The position numbers and the translations under genes were made by a program. Under the pieces are notes generated by a model, which did not search any database, had not been told where the DNA came from, and saw only the letters and a list, made by a program, of their open reading frames with translations. 64,000 nucleotides of DNA, taken from contig NZ_RAPS01000001.1 of assembly GCF_003610255.1 (NCBI RefSeq), positions 6,475,001 to 6,539,000 of the forward strand, written 5' to 3'. Source of the stretch: Streptomyces sp. TLI_171. GTDB lineage: Bacteria > Actinomycetota > Actinomycetes > Streptomycetales > Streptomycetaceae. Shown here piece after piece: positions 17,233 to 25,464 of this stretch. Within the stretch, counting starts at the first letter, position 1; every line of letters begins with the position of its first letter.

Positions 17233-18289
17233 GCGGCACCTGCTCGGGCTGCGGCTGCTCGCTGCGCTGCTGCTCGGAGTGGGCGAGGGCGTCGACCACC
17301 GCGGCGCGGCTCGCGGTGCCGATCGCCCGGCCGTCGGCGTCCACCGCCACGGCGTGGCCGGACGGGGCGAGTACCGCCGCGTCCAGGGCGCTGCGCAGGG
17401 TGTCGCGGGCCGGGGCGAAGACCGGGACCGGGTGGCGCTCGGCGCCGTGCGTCCAGTGCGCCGGGCGGCCGGCCTGGTCGAGCGTCAACGTCCAGTCGCC
17501 GTAGGCGGGTTCGAGCGGGGTGAGCGGGACGGAACCGGCCGGGCGCAGGCCCAGGCCGCGCAGGCCGCGGTCGCGGCCCAGGAAGGCCGCCACGCCGGCG
17601 TCCGCCGGGGCGGTCAACAGGGTGTGCGGGTCGGCGAGTTGGGCGATCTCGCCGTGCTCGCGGAGCACCACCACGCGGTCGCCGAGCCGGACCGCCTCCT
17701 CGATGTCGTGCGTCACGAACAGCACTGTCTTGCCCAACTCGGCCTGCAGACGGAGCAGTTCCTCCTGCAGCCCGGCGCGTACCAGCGGGTCCACCGCGCT
17801 GAACGGCTCGTCCATCAGCAGCACCGGCGGATCGGCCGCCAGCGCCCGTGCCACGCCCACGCGTTGCTGCTGGCCGCCGGAGAGCTGGGCCGGGTAGCGG
17901 CGGCCGGTCTCCGGCGGCAGGCCGACCAGCTCCAGCAGTTCGGCCGCCCGGGCCCGGGCCCGCTTGCGGTCCCAGCCGAGCAGCCGCGGCACCGTCGCCA
18001 CGTTGTCGATCACCCGGCGGTGCGGGAACAGCCCCGCCTGCTGGATGACGTAGCCGATGCCGCGCCGCAGCCGGGCGGCGGGCAGTTCGGCGACGTCGGT
18101 GCCGTCCAGCAGCACTCGCCCGGCGGTCGGCACCACCATCCGGTTGACCATCCGCAGGATGGTGGTCTTGCCGCAGCCGGAGGGCCCGACCAGCACGGTG
18201 GTCCGGCCGGCCGGGACGTCCAGGTCCAGGCCTCGGACGGCAACCGTGCCGTCGGGGTGGCGCTTGGCGGCGCCCTCGAATCTGATCAC
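17219..18289 (-). CDS. Osmoprotectant ABC transporter ATP-binding protein
   Basis: The 356-residue ATPase energises the importer. Walker A GPSGCGKTT is at residues 35-43, the signature LSGGQ at 136-140 and Walker B LLMDE at 157-161. Beyond the ATPase core, residues about 260-340 include a CBS-like half repeat (LRSALDAAVLAPSGHAVAVDADGRAIGTASR); in the OpuA family CBS domains sense ionic strength. Only one CBS unit seems present. A GC-rich 9-bp hairpin (18308-18329) lies just upstream of the start. Confidence 0.88.
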   Translation of the reverse strand: MIRFEGAAKRHPDGTVAVRGLDLDVPAGRTTVLVGPSGCGKTTILRMVNRMVVPTAGRVLLDGTDVAELPAARLRRGIGYVIQQAGLFPHRRVIDNVATVPRLLGWDRKRARARAAELLELVGLPPETGRRYPAQLSGGQQQRVGVARALAADPPVLLMDEPFSAVDPLVRAGLQEELLRLQAELGKTVLFVTHDIEEAVRLGDRVVVLREHGEIAQLADPHTLLTAPADAGVAAFLGRDRGLRGLGLRPAGSVPLTPLEPAYGDWTLTLDQAGRPAHWTHGAERHPVPVFAPARDTLRSALDAAVLAPSGHAVAVDADGRAIGTASRAAVVDALAHSEQQRSEQPQPEQVPHAGR

Positions 18290-18307
18290 GGAAGGGTCCT
18301 AGGAAGA

Positions 18308-18329
18308 GGCCGCGGCGGGAGCCGCGGCC
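18308..18329. other. GC-rich hairpin upstream of ABC operon
   Basis: Arms GGCCGCGGC and GCCGCGGCC with a GGGA loop lie 19-40 bases from the ATPase start, in the 97-base gap after the rhodanese gene. It may terminate the upstream cysteine dioxygenase operon or act in the leader of the ABC operon. Confidence 0.5.
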
Positions 18330-18386
18330 GGCGAAATATCGAACAATGATCTGAATACGTCGTGTGTCCGGCTTCCCGCACCGTCA

Positions 18387-18779
18387 TCACTGCAAACCTT
18401 GATCCACCGAACGGGTGGGCAGCCCGGCCGCCGCCCAGGCGACGAACCCGCCGTCCAGGTCGGTCGCCCGGCGCAGCCCCAACTCCCGCAGCGACGCCGC
18501 GGCCAGCGAGGACGCGTACCCCTCCGAGCACACCACGATCCACTCCACCTCGTGGTCCACCGCCTCCGGGATCCGGTGACTGCCCGTCGGGTCCAGGCGC
18601 CACTCCAGCACGTTGCGCTCGATGATCAGCGCCCCGGGGATCTCCCCCTCCCGGGCCCGCTGGGCCGCCGGCCGGATGTCCACCAGCCGCGCCCCGCGCG
18701 CCACCGCCGCCCGCGCCCGCTCCGGTCCGGGCCGGTCCAGGCCCTCGCGCGCCTTCGCCACCAGCTGATCCACCGTCAT
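18387..18779 (-). CDS. Rhodanese-like sulfurtransferase
   Basis: The 130-residue single-domain rhodanese has the active-site loop CSEGYAS with Cys84 as the persulfide carrier, and the preceding ARLVDIRPAAQRAREGEIPGA segment typical of the fold. It would move sulfane sulfur to an acceptor in the cytoplasm. It overlaps the upstream cysteine dioxygenase gene by ATGA, so the pair probably act on the same sulfur flux: cysteine oxidation and handling of reduced sulfur. Confidence 0.88.
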   Translation of the reverse strand: MTVDQLVAKAREGLDRPGPERARAAVARGARLVDIRPAAQRAREGEIPGALIIERNVLEWRLDPTGSHRIPEAVDHEVEWIVVCSEGYASSLAAASLRELGLRRATDLDGGFVAWAAAGLPTRSVDQGLQ

Positions 18780-19291
18780 CACCACTGCTCCGGTCCTTCC
18801 GTCGCGGTCTGCACCAGGCCGGCGGCCCGCAGCTCGTACCTGGACATCTCGTCCAACGGCGGCGAGTAGGCGTGCAGGGTCACCGCCGGCCCCTGCGAAG
18901 TGTTGCGCACGTCGTGCAGGTACTGCGGCCCGAACGCCCGCTCGCTGCCGGACGCCAGCCGGCGCACCGTCAGTCCGTGCTCGGGGCCCGCCAGCGCCAG
19001 CTCCTCCAGCTCGCCGAGCGCCACCGTGAACGCGCCGCGCGAGCCGCCGTGGTCGTGGAACCCGGTGGACTGCCCCGGCAGCCAGCTGATCAGCCACACC
19101 TCGTAGTCCGCCGCCAACTCCAGCCGCTCGTACCAGCGGTCCTCGCCGGACAGCCGCACCCGGTGCAGCCAGCGCTCGGGGCGCTCGGCCAGGTCGCGGA
19201 CGATGCGGCGCAGCGCGTTCGGCGACAGCGGCGGGCGGGGATCCTCCGCCGGGGCGGAAGCGGGGGCGGTGGCAGCCAGGTCGATGCTCAT
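18779..19291 (-). CDS. Cysteine dioxygenase
   Basis: The 170-residue cupin oxidises cysteine to cysteine sulfinate with non-haem iron. The metal ligands are visible as His79 and His81 in FHDHGGSRGAF and His126 in QYLHDVRN. Bacterial CDOs of this length lack the Cys-Tyr crosslink of mammals. The start at 19291 is preceded by GGAGGACCT. The gene follows a short Cys-containing leader ORF by 192 bases, which suggests control by cysteine supply. A related thiol dioxygenase acting on 3-mercaptopropionate is the main alternative. Confidence 0.87.
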   Translation of the reverse strand: MSIDLAATAPASAPAEDPRPPLSPNALRRIVRDLAERPERWLHRVRLSGEDRWYERLELAADYEVWLISWLPGQSTGFHDHGGSRGAFTVALGELEELALAGPEHGLTVRRLASGSERAFGPQYLHDVRNTSQGPAVTLHAYSPPLDEMSRYELRAAGLVQTATEGPEQW

Positions 19292-19483
19292 GAGGTCCTC
19301 CGGGGTGTGCCGGGGCGGCCGTCGGCCCCTGTCCCGGTGCGGGCGGACGGGGCGGCGGGGCGGCGAAGACGGGGATGACGAGGGGTGCGCCGCCGGACAA
19401 GCGGTGCGCGGGTGCTGGTGCACGGGGCCCGCGCCGACCCTGGTTCAACTCACAGGACGCGCGCGGAGGTCACACGGCGAAGG

Positions 19484-19561
19484 TCAACAGGCACACATGT
19501 CGCTCGCCTGGCGTCGCAGGTCGACGTGCAGGCGGCAGACCAGGAAGGTGCCGGAGTTCAT
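19484..19561 (-). CDS. Cysteine leader peptide (25 aa) upstream of cysteine dioxygenase operon
   Basis: A 26-codon ORF starts at ATG 19561. It contains the core CRLHVDLRR and ends with MCAC then TGA, so three cysteines lie at positions 9, 23 and 25. The HVDL core and Cys-rich end are the hallmark of actinobacterial leader peptides placed before sulfur genes; in mycobacteria similar ORFs act as cysteine-responsive attenuators. There is no Shine-Dalgarno sequence, but TTGACG-18 bp-AACCAT ends 7 bases before the ATG, so the transcript is probably leaderless. The 192 GC-rich bases to the dioxygenase start leave room for an attenuator fold. Confidence 0.75.
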   Translation of the reverse strand: MNSGTFLVCRLHVDLRRQASDMCAC

Positions 19562-19568
19562 GCCGCCG

Positions 19569-19598
19569 ATGGTTCACGACGCGGTGGCGGCGCGTCAA
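19569..19598 (-). promoter_or_regulatory. Candidate promoter of leader peptide and CDO operon
   Basis: On the minus strand, TTGACG (complement of 19593-19598) is followed after 18 bases by AACCAT (19569-19574). A transcript beginning about 7 bases later would start at the leader ATG. The -10 box is weak. Confidence 0.4.
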
Positions 19599-19750
19599 GT
19601 TCCGCCGCGCGGATGGTCGAATGGTGGACGCCGGCGTCTTGCGAGTCGGACATCGGGGTGCTCGGCGCACCTGGCCGCACCGCCGCTCGGCAGGCCGAAG
19701 GCCCGCGCTCCGGGGATGGGCGCGGGCCGTCGGGGTTCCTGCGGGGTGGA

Positions 19751-19957
19751 TCAGTTGTCCTGGCCGGCGTTCTCGTCGGCCTGGGCGGCGGCGCTGTCCG
19801 CCGCGTCCACCTTCTGCTGCATCTGCTGCACCTGCGCGTCGTCCCCGCCGGTGCCGCCCGTCTTGTCCGCGGCCGGGCCGCAGGCCGTCAGCAGGGCGGC
19901 CGAGGCCAGCGCGAGGGCCGCCAGGGCCGCGCCCGCAGCGCTGCGCCGGCGGGTCAC
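19751..19957 (-). CDS. Small lipoprotein
   Basis: This 68-residue protein begins with GTG 19957, overlapping the upstream gene by GTGA. It has a lipoprotein signal with lipobox LLTAC (Cys26) followed by a short polar, Asp/Gln-rich tail (QVQQMQQKVDAADSAAAQADENAG) that is probably helical. It is likely anchored to the outer face of the membrane together with the secreted partner encoded upstream. Function unknown. Confidence 0.7.
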   Translation of the reverse strand: MTRRRSAAGAALAALALASAALLTACGPAADKTGGTGGDDAQVQQMQQKVDAADSAAAQADENAGQDN

Positions 19958-20337
19958 TTCCCGGCCGCCGGGGCGTTCTTCGCGCACCAGTCCGCGACCG
20001 AGGCCAGGTCCGCCTTGCGGGTCTGCAGGGTCGGCAGCAGCGAGCGCCGGAACGTCAGCCGGTCGTTCAGGTACTTCTCGATCTCGGCGTGGCCCTCCTT
20101 GTGCGCGTTGTCGACCCGCTGCTGCAGCCGCGCCACCGACCCCTCGACGGTCGCGTCCCCGTTCAGTCGGGTCAGCGCCTTGTCGATCCGCTCCTGGGTC
20201 TTCGGCAGGCGCTTGCAGATCGCCTTGGCCCCGTCGCCCTTCGGCGCGCTCCCCGCCGCCTGCGCGGGCCCGGCCGCCAGGAACGCGCCCGCCATCGCCA
20301 GCACCGCGGCCGCCGCGGCCGTCCGGTTGATCCGCAT
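19954..20337 (-). CDS. Small secreted helical protein
   Basis: The 127-residue protein has a signal peptide (cleavage after AQA, about residue 27) and a mature helical domain with two cysteines (AKAICKRLPK and VADWCAKN), which are placed to form one disulfide. The rest is rich in Lys, Arg, Glu and Gln and looks like a three-helix bundle. It is translationally coupled to the following lipoprotein gene. I do not recognise a characterised family. Confidence 0.7.
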   Translation of the reverse strand: MRINRTAAAAAVLAMAGAFLAAGPAQAAGSAPKGDGAKAICKRLPKTQERIDKALTRLNGDATVEGSVARLQQRVDNAHKEGHAEIEKYLNDRLTFRRSLLPTLQTRKADLASVADWCAKNAPAAGK

Positions 20338-20462
20338 GGGTCTCCCCTTTCCACTCCGCTCCCGGCCGGACTCCCCGGCCGGTACGGACCGTACGGAGCC
20401 TTCTTGTGGAAACCCTGTGGAACCCGGTGCCCGGACGCACCGCGGTCCGGCGGTCCGGCGGC

Positions 20463-20780
20463 TCAGTGCGGCGGGGGCCCGGCCGGCTGCTCGACGATCA
20501 GCAGCGTGCCGGTGCTGCCCGCCCGGACGGCGTGCTCGACGCCCGCCGCGACCCACCGGAGCTCCCCGGCGGCCAGGTCGACGTCCGCGCCGTCCACGGT
20601 CAGCCGCAGCAGTCCGTCCACCACCAGCAGCGCCTCGGGCGTGTCGTGGCGCTCCGGCGGGAGCGGGCGACCGTCCATCCGGAGCAGCTTCAGCTCGGCA
20701 CCGGCCACCCGGCCGAGCACCGCCGACCGCCACGCCTCGGGCAGGTCGGCGGCGGTGCGGGGAAGGTCGATTCGATTCAC
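20463..20780 (-). CDS. Small cupin-domain protein
   Basis: The 105-residue protein starts with GTG 20780, preceded by AGGAGG. It is a single cupin barrel: GRPLPPERHDTPEALLVVDG corresponds to motif 1 (His in ERHDTPE) and AAGVEHAVRAG to motif 2 (His in GVEH). Such small cupins bind a metal and may be isomerases, oxygenases or sensors; the substrate is not evident. Confidence 0.75.
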   Translation of the reverse strand: MNRIDLPRTAADLPEAWRSAVLGRVAGAELKLLRMDGRPLPPERHDTPEALLVVDGLLRLTVDGADVDLAAGELRWVAAGVEHAVRAGSTGTLLIVEQPAGPPPH

Positions 20781-20958
20781 GGCAGGCCTCCTGGCGGGTC
20801 GGCGACCCCGGGGCTCGACAGAGCCGCCGGGGGCCTCCCGGGTGCGGTTCACGGATGCGGCCGACGCTACGCCGCAGCGGCGCGCCGTTGGTCGACCGTT
20901 CGGTAAAACCTTCCGCCGGCCGCCGGCCGCCGTTCGGTGTTGCGCCGGTGACTGCTCG

Positions 20959-22002
20959 TCAGGACGGGCGCGGGACGTACGCCAGGCCGTGCGCGCCCGG
21001 CTCGCCCTGCTTGCGGATCTCCAGGCGGGAGACGCGCTCGAAGGTCTCCAGGTCGACCACGTCGACGGTGGAGGACTCCACGGCGGCCAGGTAGCCGAGC
21101 CTGCCGTCGGGGGAGGAGGCCAGTGTCAGCGGGAACCGGCCGGTCTCCAGCGACGCCCGGCGCTCACCCGTGGCCGGGTCGAACACCGTGAGACGGCCCG
21201 GCAGTTGGCGCCCCAGACCGGCGCCCATCGGGCTCTCGGTGCGGACCTCGCCGACCAGCAGCGCGCCAGTCGAGGTCAGGTGCACGGGCAGCACCGGCGC
21301 GTCGGTCGGCAGCACCGCCGTCACCGTCCGGGTGGCCGTGTCGATCACCCGGACGCCGAACTGCGGGCGGGGCTCCGGCCCGGCGGCGAAGCCCAGGTAC
21401 GGCCCGGCGACGTACACCCGGCTGCCGTCCGCCGACACCGCCAGGCCCTCGCTGCCCGGCACCGCCACCTTCGCCGTCAGCGCCCCGCTCGCCAGGTCGA
21501 CCACCGAGACGAACGGCGTCTCCTTGTTGGTGGCGTAACCCGTGCGCCCCGCCGGATCGATGGCGAACCAGTGCGGGCCCGGCGCCCCGGTGTCGATCCG
21601 GCCGACCGCCTTCCGGGCGGCCGCATCGACCACCACCACTCCACCCGGACGGTCCGGGCCACCCTCCACGCTGACGTACAGCAGCCCCCGCCGCGCGTCC
21701 AACGCCAGCCCGTGCGGCGCGTGTTCGGGTGCCAGGTCGATCACCGCCACCACCCGCCGGGTGTCCGGGTCGATCGCCGTCAGCTCGCTGGCCCGGCCGC
21801 TGTTGGCGTGGTAGTACCCCGACTTGTACGCGGTGGCGCACCACAGCAGGCGGCGCTCCGCGTCGAAGCACAACTCGTGCGGCTCCATCGGGACTTCGAC
21901 GTCCCCCAGGAACGCGTCCGAACCGGCGTCGAAGAACGACACCGTCCCACCGCTCTGGCTGACCACGCCCAGCACGTCCCCGGTCCGCTCTTCCTTCATC
22001 AT
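20959..22002 (-). CDS. YncE-like beta-propeller protein
   Basis: The 347-residue protein is a run of beta-propeller blades of the YVTN/YncE type (for example GLLYVSVEGG, VYVAGPYLG, LGYLAAVESSTVDVVDLE). It lacks a signal peptide, unlike periplasmic YncE, so it is probably cytoplasmic. One segment contains ACATAYKSGYYHANSG-like polar loops that could bind a ligand (WCATAYKSGYYHAN near residue 55). It diverges from a LysR regulator with 146 bases between starts, which suggests that regulator controls it. Confidence 0.75.
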   Translation of the reverse strand: MMKEERTGDVLGVVSQSGGTVSFFDAGSDAFLGDVEVPMEPHELCFDAERRLLWCATAYKSGYYHANSGRASELTAIDPDTRRVVAVIDLAPEHAPHGLALDARRGLLYVSVEGGPDRPGGVVVVDAAARKAVGRIDTGAPGPHWFAIDPAGRTGYATNKETPFVSVVDLASGALTAKVAVPGSEGLAVSADGSRVYVAGPYLGFAAGPEPRPQFGVRVIDTATRTVTAVLPTDAPVLPVHLTSTGALLVGEVRTESPMGAGLGRQLPGRLTVFDPATGERRASLETGRFPLTLASSPDGRLGYLAAVESSTVDVVDLETFERVSRLEIRKQGEPGAHGLAYVPRPS

Positions 22003-22111
22003 GCATTTCCCCTTCGAGGAGTTGACGAGAGGTCAGGCAGCTCCGCTTCCGGCTGCCTGTCCGCCTCTTCCACTCTCCGTCCGGGCCGATTCCGCGACAA
22101 TGCAGGAATCG

Positions 22112-22126
22112 GCAAGCAATTCTTGC
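22112..22126. promoter_or_regulatory. Inverted repeat GCAAG-N5-CTTGC, putative LysR operator
   Basis: Perfect 5-base arms flank CAATT in the divergent region, 22 bases before the LysR GTG. A second overlapping imperfect dyad TTGCG-N5-CGTAA follows (22123-22137). LysR regulators typically bind such sites in divergent promoters. Confidence 0.55.
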
Positions 22127-22148
22127 GTCAGGCGTAAACTCCCAGCTC

Positions 22149-23042
22149 GTGGACCTCAACCTGCTGCGAGTGCTGGACATCCTGCTCCAGGAACACAGCG
22201 TCACCCGGGCCGCCGAACGGCTCGGCACCTCCCCGGCCGCCGTCAGCCGCAGCCTCGCCCGGCTGCGCCGCGCCGTCGGCGACCCGCTGCTGGTGCGCGC
22301 CGGACAGCACCTGGTGCCCACCCGGCGGGCCGTCGAACTTCAGGGCGAGGTGGCCGAATTGATCCGCGGCTGCGAACGCGTGCTACGCCCCGGCGCCGGC
22401 TTCGACGCCGTCCACCTGCACCGCACCTTCACCGTCCAGGCCGCCGAACTGGTCCTGGCCGGCCTGGCCGGCGACCTCACCGAACGGCTCCGCCGCGAAG
22501 CCCCCGGCGTCGACACCGTCTTCCTGCCCGAGGCCTACGAGGACGGCCCCGCCCTGCGCCAGGGCCTGGTGGACGTCGAGCTCGGCGTCCTCGGCCGCCT
22601 CGACCCCGAGATCCGCACCCGCGCGCTCACCGCCCGCCCACTGGTCGCCGTCGCCCGGCGGGACCATCCGATCCTCGCCGCGCCCGTCGACGCCCGACGC
22701 TTCGCCGCCGCCGACCACATCGGCGTCTCCCGGCAGGGCCGCCGCGACGGCCCGATCGACCGCGCGCTCGCCGCCCTCGGACTGCGCCGCCGGGTCGCCG
22801 TGGTGGTGCCCAGCCACACCGCCGCGATGCTGCTCGCCCGCGACACCGACCTGATCGCCCTCGGCCTCGCCGACTGGCTCCCCGGCGCCGTCCACGACCT
22901 GGGTCTGCGCACCTTCCCGATCCCGCTCGAACTCCCGCCCCTGGAACTCGGCCTGGCCTGGCACCCCCGCAACGACGGCGACCCCGCCCACCGCTGGTTC
23001 CGCGACCACCTCGCCGCCGCGGTCCTCGGCCTGACCGGCTAG
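22149..23042 (+). CDS. LysR-family transcriptional regulator
   Basis: The 297-residue protein has an N-terminal winged helix-turn-helix (residues 1-60: LLQEHSVTRAAERLGTSPAA then VSRSLARLRRAVGDPLLVR) and a periplasmic-binding-like effector domain (about 85-290). The sequence opening MDLNLLRVLDILL resembles the NodD/NahR-like subgroup, which responds to aromatic or acyl effectors. It probably regulates the divergent propeller gene and itself. Its stop overlaps the convergent histidine kinase gene by 4 bases. Confidence 0.88.
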   Translation: MDLNLLRVLDILLQEHSVTRAAERLGTSPAAVSRSLARLRRAVGDPLLVRAGQHLVPTRRAVELQGEVAELIRGCERVLRPGAGFDAVHLHRTFTVQAAELVLAGLAGDLTERLRREAPGVDTVFLPEAYEDGPALRQGLVDVELGVLGRLDPEIRTRALTARPLVAVARRDHPILAAPVDARRFAAADHIGVSRQGRRDGPIDRALAALGLRRRVAVVVPSHTAAMLLARDTDLIALGLADWLPGAVHDLGLRTFPIPLELPPLELGLAWHPRNDGDPAHRWFRDHLAAAVLGLTG

Positions 23043-24508
23043 CGCTTCTCAGTCAACCAGTCGCGTTCGAGCGGTAGTTGGACGGTCTGATGGTCGGGGT
23101 GGAGCAGCGGGAGGCGGACCTCCAGCCGGCAGCCCGGGGCGTCCGGGCGGTCGGTGGCGGCCACCGATCCGCGGTGCAGGGCCGCCTGTTGGGCGACCAG
23201 CGTCAGCCCGAGGCCGGAGCCCGGGCTGTCGGGACGGCGGTGGAAGCGGTGGAAGACGGCGATCCGCTCCGCGGGCGGGATGCCCGGGCCGCGATCGTCG
23301 ACCGTCAGGCGGACCGTGCCCCCGTCGAGGCGCAGCCGGACGTCCACCTCGGACGGTCCGTCCGCGGGCCCGTCGGTGGGCCCGTCGGTGGGGCGGCCGT
23401 GCACGGCGGCGTTGCCGAGCAGGTTGGCGAGCAGGATGCGCAGACCCGCGTCCCAGCCGAACACTTTCGCCTCGGAGGGGAGTTCGGCCTGGAAGACGGT
23501 GCCCGGGTGGCGGCGGGACGCCTCGGCGACCGCCGCATCCACCAGCTCGGCGAGATCCACCGGGCCGAACGCGGAGACCTCCACCAAGTCCCCGCGGGCC
23601 AGCGTCGACAGCGCGCTCAGCAGATCCAGCATCCGGGCGTGGTCCTGCTGCAACTCCTCGACCACCTCGGCCCGTTCGACCGACGGCAGGTCCGGATGGG
23701 CGGCCAGCACGTCCAGATTGGTGCGCAGACTCATCAGGGGCGTGCGCAACTCGTGCGAGGCGGCGGACGAGAACGACCGCGCGGTGTCCAGCGCCTGCTC
23801 CGTCCGGCCCGCCTGCTCCTCGTACCGCGACAGCAGCAGCGCGATCGCACCCGAGAGTTCGTCCACCTCGGCGGTGCCGGTCCTGGCGTGCGCGAACACC
23901 GCCTGGCCCGCCCGCGGATCCAGCGCGGCCGCCCGCCGGCCCAGTCGGCGCAGCGGCAGCGTCGCCCGCTCCGCCAGCCCGAACGCCACCAGGCCCGAGA
24001 GCGGCGCCGCCAGCAACGCCACCAGCAGCACCCGCCGCCGGACCGCCCGCACCTCCTCCGACGGCTCCCCGGCCGGGGCCAGCACCCACAGCGTCCCGGC
24101 CGTGCCGCCGCTGTCGATCCGCACCGTCAACACGCGAAGATCGGAGCTCTGTTGATTTATCGTCACTGCCGCGCCCGGATCGGCGGGCAGCAGCCGGGGA
24201 TCGTCCGGCTGGGTGCCCGCCGTCAGCAGCACGGTGCCGTCCGCCGCCGCCACCCGGACGCCCGCGTCCAACGCCGCGTCCAGCACCTTGCGCTGCTGGT
24301 TCTGCTCGGCCTTCGGGCGGCCCCTGCTGTCCGCCGCCAGCAGCGCCCGGGCGTTCGGCAGCAGCGCCGCCGCCCGCGCGTTGAGCTGCGCATCCTGCCT
24401 GCGGTGCAGATCGGAGTTCACCAGCGGCAGCAGCAGCACCCCGGCCGCCACCACCAGCAGCGGCACCAGGACGGCCGCGCCCAGGGCGATCCGCGTCGAC
24501 AGCCTCAT
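23039..24508 (-). CDS. Sensor histidine kinase
   Basis: The 489-residue kinase has a first membrane helix (about 8-30), an extracytoplasmic domain (about 31-150), a second helix (about 160-180), HAMP, then HisKA with SSAASHELRTPL (His near residue 252) and HATPase with N box ANLLGNAAVHG and G boxes DDRGPGIPP and GSGLGL. Two oddities: a run GPTDGPTDGPADGP right after the N box from a 12-bp tandem DNA repeat, and a local AT-rich patch with rare codons (ATA, AAT) encoding TINQQSSD in the sensor domain. It overlaps the response regulator gene by ATGA. Confidence 0.9.
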   Translation of the reverse strand: MRLSTRIALGAAVLVPLLVVAAGVLLLPLVNSDLHRRQDAQLNARAAALLPNARALLAADSRGRPKAEQNQQRKVLDAALDAGVRVAAADGTVLLTAGTQPDDPRLLPADPGAAVTINQQSSDLRVLTVRIDSGGTAGTLWVLAPAGEPSEEVRAVRRRVLLVALLAAPLSGLVAFGLAERATLPLRRLGRRAAALDPRAGQAVFAHARTGTAEVDELSGAIALLLSRYEEQAGRTEQALDTARSFSSAASHELRTPLMSLRTNLDVLAAHPDLPSVERAEVVEELQQDHARMLDLLSALSTLARGDLVEVSAFGPVDLAELVDAAVAEASRRHPGTVFQAELPSEAKVFGWDAGLRILLANLLGNAAVHGRPTDGPTDGPADGPSEVDVRLRLDGGTVRLTVDDRGPGIPPAERIAVFHRFHRRPDSPGSGLGLTLVAQQAALHRGSVAATDRPDAPGCRLEVRLPLLHPDHQTVQLPLERDWLTEKR

Positions 24509-25236
24509 CGGGCCGAACCGCCTTCGCCGGCCCCGCCGTCACCGTCGCTCGGCGGCCGCAGGACGAACCCCACCCCGCGCACCGTGTGCAGCACCCGCGG
24601 GCGGCCCCCGGCCTCCAACTTCCGCCGCAGGTAGGAGACGAAGGTGTCCACGGCGTCGCTGCGCACCTCGAAGTCGTAGCCCCACACCCGGTCCAGCAGC
24701 AGCTCGCGGGAGAGCACGATGCCCGCGTTCCTGGCGAGTTGCGCGAGAAGCTCGAACTCCCGCCTGGTCAGCCGGAGTTCGGCGTCCAGCCAGAACGCCT
24801 CGCGAGTCTCCGGGTGCACCCGGAGCGGGCCGACCCGAAGCACGTCCTCCGTGGGCTGGGGCGGGCGGCGGCGCAACAGCGCGTGCAGGCGCAGCACCAG
24901 CTCCTCCAGCGCGAACGGCTTCACCAGGTAGTCGTCGGCGCCCGCCTGGAGGCCGGCGACCCGGTCCGCGGTCTCGTCCAACGCGGACAGCATCAGCACC
25001 GGAGTGTCGTCCGCCCTCGCCCGCAGCGTCCGGCACACCTGCGTACCCGGTACGCCCGGCATGCCGACGTCCAGTACCAGCACGTCCGGCGGCAGCTCGG
25101 CGATCCGTGCCAGTGCCGCCGCCCCGTCCTCCGCCACCGCGACCCGGAACCCGCTCAACCGCAACCCCCGCTCCAGGCTGCGCCGAATAGCCGCGTCGTC
25201 ATCCACCACCAGCACCAGCCCGGCCGAACCGCCCAT
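24505..25236 (-). CDS. OmpR/PhoB-type response regulator
   Basis: The 243-residue regulator has a receiver domain with acidic pocket DDD (residues 12-14), phosphoacceptor Asp in VLVLDVGMPG (near 56) and KPF (near 107), followed by an OmpR winged helix (about 135-230: RLTRREFELLAQLARN and DTFVSYLRRKLE). The ATG at 25236 is preceded by GGAGG at 6 bases. It pairs with the overlapping histidine kinase. No target gene is obvious nearby. Confidence 0.92.
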   Translation of the reverse strand: MGGSAGLVLVVDDDAAIRRSLERGLRLSGFRVAVAEDGAAALARIAELPPDVLVLDVGMPGVPGTQVCRTLRARADDTPVLMLSALDETADRVAGLQAGADDYLVKPFALEELVLRLHALLRRRPPQPTEDVLRVGPLRVHPETREAFWLDAELRLTRREFELLAQLARNAGIVLSRELLLDRVWGYDFEVRSDAVDTFVSYLRRKLEAGGRPRVLHTVRGVGFVLRPPSDGDGGAGEGGSAR

Positions 25237-25264
25237 CACGCACCTCCATCCGCGCCCCGCGACT

Positions 25265-25396
25265 CTCGCACAGCCAGACGCCACCCAGGCTCCCGGGGGT
25301 TGCGACCGGCGCGCTCCGCGCGGCCCGGGGCAGGGGGAGGGTTCCGGGCCCGCGGCGCTCGCACAGCCTGACGGGGAGAAGGCCGCCCGGGTTGCG
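25265..25396. repeat. Imperfect 40-bp direct repeat upstream of response regulator
   Basis: Two copies (25265-25304 and 25358-25396) each begin CTCGCACAGCC(A/T)GACG and end with CCCGGG followed by GTTGCG or TTGCG, 93 bases apart. They fill most of the 228-base gap between the regulator start and the SnoaL-like gene. They may be binding sites for the regulator itself or a duplicated promoter. Confidence 0.45.
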
Positions 25397-25464
25397 GGGG
25401 AGTGCGCTGCGTGAGGTCCGAAGGAGGTCGACCGTGGGCGGCGGACCGGCGGGGCGGGATGGGG

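Noticed and set aside
19154..19483. Possible riboswitch upstream of cysteine dioxygenase
   Set aside because: I saw no conserved riboswitch core; the leader peptide explains the long upstream region better.
19470..19670. 66-aa minus-strand frame ending HVCLLTFAV in the cysteine leader region
   Set aside because: It is the wrong frame of the same DNA; the 26-codon frame with HVDL and MCAC matches the known leader-peptide pattern.
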